Shown here one piece after another: positions 21,389 to 24,190 of a stretch of DNA of 24,190 bases. The stretch's first letter is position 1. The number at the start of each line of letters is the position of its first letter. The notes under the pieces are model-generated. The model did no database searches. It was given only the letters and a program-made list of their open reading frames with translations, and was not told where the DNA came from. Made by a program: the position numbers and the translations under genes. Source of the stretch: Candidatus Omnitrophica bacterium UBA6233 (GTDB lineage Bacteria > Omnitrophota > Gorgyraeia > Gygaellales > Profunditerraquicolaceae); NCBI GenBank assembly GCA_002440965.1, contig DJWJ01000026.1, forward strand, positions 145,494 to 169,683, in the 5' to 3' direction.

Positions 21389-22069
21389 CTAGATTAAATT
21401 GTTATCCAAAAAACTAAAATATTTCCTTTTGCCGATAATTATATGGTCCAGTATATTTATTTGGATTATTTTTCCTGCCTCGACTAACCGGGCGGTAAAT
21501 TCTTTATCTTCCTGGCTCGGAATAGGATTTCCACAAGGATGGTTATGAAAACAAATTATCGAAACAGCAAAATACTCCAGGGCCTTGGAAAAAATCTCCC
21601 TTATGGCCGGATTTACCCGGTTAACCGTTCCTTCCTGAATCTCTATTATCTCAATAATCTTGTTCCCCGAATCTAAAAACATCCCCTTGAATACTTCTTT
21701 TTTCAAATGCCGCATCCGGGGAGTCAATATTGCCGCCGCTTCTTCCGAAGACCCAATCACAGCGCGGCCGTCTTTAGCCTCTTCTTCCCTGAACCTTCTT
21801 CCTATTTCAAGAGCGCTCCTGATTTGGGCTATTTTGGCCAAACCCATTCCTTTTAAACCGCCCCATTGTTTTATATCCGTATGGCTCATTTTTCCAAAGC
21901 TGCCGAACCTGCCAAGAATATCTCTGGCCAAATCCAACGCGCTCCTGCCTTTGGCGCCGGTACGCAAAAGTATGGCTATAAGTTCGGTATTCGTCAAAGA
22001 ATGCTCCCCGGATTTAAACAGCTTTTCCCGCGGCCGCTCATCTTGCGGCCAGGATTTAATGCCGGACAT
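21389..22069 (-). CDS. radC: RadC/JAB-domain protein
   Basis: 226 residues, the usual RadC length. The N-terminal UPF0758 segment has WPQDERPREKLFKSGEHSLTN in part, followed by TELIAILLRTGAKG and a helix-hairpin-helix (GLKGMGLAKIAQI, 71-83). The C-terminal JAB/MPN-like metallo-domain has Glu125 (EVFKG), then FHNHPCG and SQED giving the H-x-H-P...S-x-x-D JAMM set (His175, His177, Ser185, Asp188). The usual HNHPSG is HNHPCG here. RadC proteins are widespread and often near mobile or DNA-repair genes, but the cellular role remains unsettled. GGAGG precedes the ATG. Confidence 0.93.
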   Translation of the reverse strand: MSGIKSWPQDERPREKLFKSGEHSLTNTELIAILLRTGAKGRSALDLARDILGRFGSFGKMSHTDIKQWGGLKGMGLAKIAQIRSALEIGRRFREEEAKDGRAVIGSSEEAAAILTPRMRHLKKEVFKGMFLDSGNKIIEIIEIQEGTVNRVNPAIREIFSKALEYFAVSIICFHNHPCGNPIPSQEDKEFTARLVEAGKIIQINILDHIIIGKRKYFSFLDNNLI

Positions 22070-22118
22070 ATACTTTATCCTCCTATACCAATAGACGTAA
22101 TGACGGAGGAAATCTAAC

Positions 22119-22160
22119 TAATAATATAGCCCGCCATAAAAATGACGGGCTATATTATTA
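22119..22160. terminator. Long imperfect hairpin upstream of radC
   Basis: TAATAATATAGCCCGCCAT pairs with ATGACGGGCTATATTATTA in a 19-bp stem with one C-A mismatch and an AAAA loop. There is no strong T run on either side outside the stem, although the stem's own A/T base could act as one. It may end minus-strand transcription coming from the toxin-antitoxin side, or protect or regulate the radC mRNA leader. Confidence 0.5.
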
Positions 22161-22563
22161 AACAATTATTAGGCTATGATGAGTTTACTTCTTTTGTTTT
22201 AATCGCTCCCTTGTTTTCGCCTGACGGGATAAGACATCTTGCTCTATCTTTTTATACTCTTCAATTTCACAGTGAAGCTGTTTACAAATGATTACGGTTA
22301 TTTAAACTACTTCTTTGCTTGAATTATTAAATGCCTCCCATAAAGCAACGCTTTTGATAACAAAATTTTATTTATTCTTCTGCAATCTATGCTTCAAGCA
22401 GACAATTCTTTTTCTTTTTCATTAAATGCCATTCTTTTATTTTTAAAAATGTAAAGCTGCCCGGATTGGCCGTCTGACTGCGCGGTTTTATAGCTTGGAA
22501 ACAGGCTAAAAATGGCCCAAATCTTCAAAATACACGTCAAAATCAGCCTTTTACCTGAGCCAA
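22161..22563. other. Gene-poor region between radC and the toxin-antitoxin pair
   Basis: About 400 A/T-rich bases with no convincing intact gene. The minus strand has short coding-like pieces broken by stops: one containing MAFNEKEKELSA around 22430-22400, and a better one ending at 22185 described separately. No tRNA, insertion-element end or CRISPR pattern is seen. It looks like decayed accessory DNA next to the toxin-antitoxin genes. Confidence 0.5.
22185..22301 (-). pseudogene. Possible remnant of a minus-strand gene (C-terminal fragment)
   Basis: A 38-codon open stretch with no start codon has protein-like composition (CKQLHCEIEEYKKIEQDVLS, then RQAKTRERLKQKK and TAA). An in-frame stop closes it upstream at 22304-22302. 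The long hairpin follows 25 bases later. It could be the tail of a lost gene. No family is recognised and chance is not excluded. Confidence 0.22.
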
Positions 22564-22908
22564 TTAAACAAACTGGAGCCTATGTTTAGTCCGCACAAGA
22601 CGCTCAATACTGTTTTTGACTTTACAGCTAAGGGGAACAGCTTGGATCTTTACGGTATAGCCGATAAATAGCAGGATCTTCTCCAAAGTTACTATGCTGC
22701 TAAAATCGCCGTTTTCTATCTTGGAGATATGCTGTTGGGTAACCCTTGCCTTTTTAGCTAATTGGCCTTGGGTAAGACTATTTTTAATCCTATAGTCAAT
22801 AATCCGCTTTACGATATCCAACTTCTGCTCCTCAAGCTCATAAAGCTCCTTGAAGTACGAATCCTTCAGTTTTTCTTTTAAGTGTTCGTCAACTCTTTCC
22901 ATATTCAT
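22564..22908 (-). CDS. XRE-family antitoxin (HigA-like)
   Basis: 114 residues. After a Glu/Lys-rich helical start (MNMERVDEHLKEKLKDSYFK), residues about 36-85 form a Cro/C1-type helix-turn-helix: IKNSLTQGQLAKKA, then VTQQHISKIENGDFSSIVTLEK, a classic XRE recognition helix. The C-terminal end is basic. It lies 21 bases after the RelE/HigB-like toxin gene, the toxin-first order of HigBA systems. It should neutralise the toxin and bind the palindrome at 23309-23328 to repress the pair. A ribosome binding site (GGAAGG) precedes the ATG. Confidence 0.88.
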   Translation of the reverse strand: MNMERVDEHLKEKLKDSYFKELYELEEQKLDIVKRIIDYRIKNSLTQGQLAKKARVTQQHISKIENGDFSSIVTLEKILLFIGYTVKIQAVPLSCKVKNSIERLVRTKHRLQFV

Positions 22909-22929
22909 AACGCACCTTCCTTCTTGGCT

Positions 22930-23280
22930 TTATTTGTGTCTTTCTAAAAACTCTTTTCTTCTCTCAATAGCCAGCGTCCTCTCTTTTATCGGCAATTTGG
23001 CAGTCTTTTTAATAAAACCATTGGTAAATATAGCCTTGCCTTGATGAAAGAAAAAGTATAAAACCCTGATATTGCCTTCCTGCCCTTTAAACCTCAGTTC
23101 AAATATCTCATCCCCTATGTATTTAGCGTGGGGCTGAGGCAACTTATGTCCGAATTCCTCAAGCAAGCTTTTGGCAAAGAAGAATTTTCTCTGGCTGCTT
23201 GAATCTAAAGAATCGATAAAATCTTTTGCCGGAGATTTACCGGATTCGGTTACATAATAAAAACAGCTAATGTTCGCCAA
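22930..23280 (-). CDS. RelE/HigB-superfamily toxin (phage Gp49-like)
   Basis: 116 residues starting at a TTG codon, supported by GAGGAG five bases upstream. The fold signature is GKSPAKDFIDSLD, then KSLLEEFGHKLPQPHAKYIGD, then IFELRFKGQEGNIRVLYFFF and FTNGFIKKTAKLPIKERTLA, typical of the Gp49/HigB-like ribosome-dependent mRNA interferases. Arg and Lys residues in the strand and C-terminal helix match those used for RNA cleavage in the family. The gene precedes its antitoxin, and both are driven by the promoter at 23334-23306. Toxic activity is inferred, not shown. Confidence 0.88.
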   Translation of the reverse strand: MANISCFYYVTESGKSPAKDFIDSLDSSSQRKFFFAKSLLEEFGHKLPQPHAKYIGDEIFELRFKGQEGNIRVLYFFFHQGKAIFTNGFIKKTAKLPIKERTLAIERRKEFLERHK

Positions 23281-23305
23281 TTTACTCCTCTTCTAGCCCA
23301 AATAA

Positions 23306-23334
23306 AGTATACAACTGAATGGTTGTATTGTCAA
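23306..23334 (-). promoter_or_regulatory. Promoter with palindromic operator for the toxin-antitoxin pair
   Basis: TTGACA (23334-23329), exactly 17 bases, TATACT (23311-23306). The spacer contains the inverted repeat ATACAAC-6 bases-GTTGTAT (23309-23328), which reaches into the -10. Binding of the XRE antitoxin there would block RNA polymerase. The -35 begins three bases after the stop of the upstream membrane-protein gene. Confidence 0.82.
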
Positions 23335-23337
23335 ACG

Positions 23338-23958
23338 CTATCTACTGCAATCTCTTTCTGATAAGCTGCCATTATTTTGAGCTATAAAAACCTTTGTTCC
23401 CGCAGTTCCGCATGTCTGCGGTGTAGCAATGATTTCATACTTGTCTTTGCTTAAATTTAAAGAATAAACATACCCGGCTTTTGTGCTTTTGTCATAGTAT
23501 TCAGGTAGATAATTTCCTCTCTTGAGGTCATATTCACTTAACGGATACTGCCCATTATTTGCTGCAGAATAACTCTCTATAGCCGTTGATATTGTTCTAA
23601 TCGTTGCTCTAGCAGACGCTTCGTTAGCGGCTAATCGAGCTCGTAACAAATTTGGCATGTAAATGGCTGCTAATAATGCAAATATCGGCAACATACTTAC
23701 TATAACTATTACTGCTATCAAGGGAGCTGATAAAGAAGCGGGCGATCTTATTTCTCCTACTTTAGATTCTCTCTGGATAGGCCATTCTTTAAATGCTAAT
23801 ATTGACATCATAACGATATTAGCAATTGGGACTAATAACAAGATCCCTAGCGCTCCAGGGTAACCTGTCTTCTTAACAATCCTCCACCACATAAAACCCA
23901 TAAAGAATAAAAAAAACAGCCAAAGAAAAACAAAAAATAACCCCGTTAACACTTCCAT
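23338..23958 (-). CDS. Membrane protein with DUF5684-like N-terminus and pseudopilin-like segment
   Basis: 206 residues. Helices at about 4-26 and 36-57 with KKTGYPGALGILLLVPIAN match small inner-membrane proteins of the DUF5684/DUF805 kind. A third helix at 78-100 runs into MPNLLRARLAANEASARA and ISTAIESYSAANNGQYP (101-139), the sequence style that follows the prepilin N-terminal helix in type IV and type II pseudopilins. The usual prepilin cleavage site (G-F-T-L-x-E) is absent. The C-terminal end has two Cys (176 and 204) that could pair outside the cell. So this is a membrane protein displaying a pilin-like headpiece rather than a processed pilin. The role is unknown. A ribosome binding site (AAGGAAAGG) precedes the ATG. 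Confidence 0.75.
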   Translation of the reverse strand: MEVLTGLFFVFLWLFFLFFMGFMWWRIVKKTGYPGALGILLLVPIANIVMMSILAFKEWPIQRESKVGEIRSPASLSAPLIAVIVIVSMLPIFALLAAIYMPNLLRARLAANEASARATIRTISTAIESYSAANNGQYPLSEYDLKRGNYLPEYYDKSTKAGYVYSLNLSKDKYEIIATPQTCGTAGTKVFIAQNNGSLSERDCSR

Positions 23959-24024
23959 ACGCCTTTCCTTCTAAGTATGCTATTTTTCCCGCCTGAGTGA
24001 AGCTCACGCTGTGAGACGTCAAAG

Positions 24025-24099
24025 TGGCTGCCCCGCATGGAATCGAACCATGATAGTCAGATCCAGAATCTGAAGTCCTACCGATTAGACGACAGGGCA
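24025..24099 (-). tRNA. tRNA-Gln (CTG anticodon)
   Basis: A 75-base tRNA on the minus strand with CCA encoded. It begins TGCCCTGTCGTCTAATCGG and ends CGGGGCAGCCA. The U1-A72 pair and G73 discriminator are Gln identity elements. The anticodon loop TTCTGGA gives CTG, reading Gln CAG. The T arm is CATGG-TTCGATT-CCATG. Confidence 0.95.
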
Positions 24100-24119
24100 A
24101 ATAATTTACGAAGTGATTA

Positions 24120-24148
24120 ATTATATCCGATTTCACAAAACCTGTAAA
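24120..24148 (-). promoter_or_regulatory. Promoter of tRNA-Gln
   Basis: TTTACA (24148-24143), a 17-base spacer and a perfect TATAAT (24125-24120) lie about 20 bases before the tRNA 5' end. No clear terminator separates the tRNA from the membrane-protein gene at 23958, so read-through is possible. Confidence 0.7.
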
Positions 24149-24190
24149 GGAGCATCTATTAAAAAAATGGGAATGATACCATAGATCCTT

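Noticed and set aside
22317..22399. Inverted repeat GCTTGAA ... TTCAAGC as insertion-element ends
   Set aside because: Arms are only seven bases, 69 bases apart, with no transposase frame or target duplication between or around them.
23873..24136. Minus-strand open frame of 87 codons across the tRNA-Gln
   Set aside because: It covers the whole tRNA and part of the next gene out of frame; composition is not protein-like.

Overview
The window looks like a chromosomal segment of an uncultured Gram-negative bacterium with about 44% GC. The Tad-pilus genes, the tandem short pilins with class III (QSxxEY-type) signal sequences, a TMTC-like glycosyltransferase and a GHL10/NlpC envelope pair remind me most of Candidatus Omnitrophota (former OP3). 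That assignment is inference, because no phylogenetic marker is present. Almost every gene lies on the minus strand. The exception is a three-gene signalling cassette at 13327-16944 on the plus strand.

Reading in the minus-strand direction (right to left): tRNA-Gln (24099-24025) is followed by an inner-membrane protein carrying a pseudopilin-like segment (23958-23338). Next is a HigBA-like toxin-antitoxin pair with a palindromic operator inside its promoter (23334-22564), then about 470 bases holding a coding remnant and a long hairpin. radC follows, then an envelope pair made of an NlpC/P60 lipoprotein and a GHL10-type glycosidase-like protein with its own promoter. A small exported protein and a CaCA-like cation exchanger come next, then tRNA-Leu. 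The plus-strand cassette (FIST sensor protein, histidine kinase, response regulator with GGDEF domain) sits between tRNA-Leu and tRNA-Glu, which are both on the minus strand. It starts from a consensus promoter that predicts a leaderless mRNA and ends at a terminator shared with tRNA-Leu.

Below tRNA-Glu come a GT-C membrane glycosyltransferase and then a tightly coupled Tad/Flp-type pilus operon. Its order is a small membrane protein, a PpiC-type lipoprotein chaperone, CpaB, a CpaC secretin fused to a TonB C-terminal domain, and a CpaE (TadZ) ATPase fused in one chain to the CpaF (TadA) ATPase. A DUF192 protein and a 740-residue protein follow, and then eight consecutive small pilin-like genes. 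The 740-residue protein joins a transposase-type helix-turn-helix, a 200-residue charged coiled coil and a decayed DDE-transposase-like domain. It overlaps or abuts the first pilin gene.

The likely working picture is a surface pilus with a secretin, an assembly ATPase and localisation ATPase in one polypeptide, and a battery of alternative or minor pilins with Ser/Thr-rich tails. The platform proteins TadB/TadC and a prepilin peptidase are not in the window. The neighbouring glycosyltransferase and the c-di-GMP-type signalling cassette could modify or control the pilus, but that link is only positional. The most unusual points are the transposase-derived protein inside the pilin operon, the two gene fusions, the eight-pilin array and the pilin-segment membrane protein.
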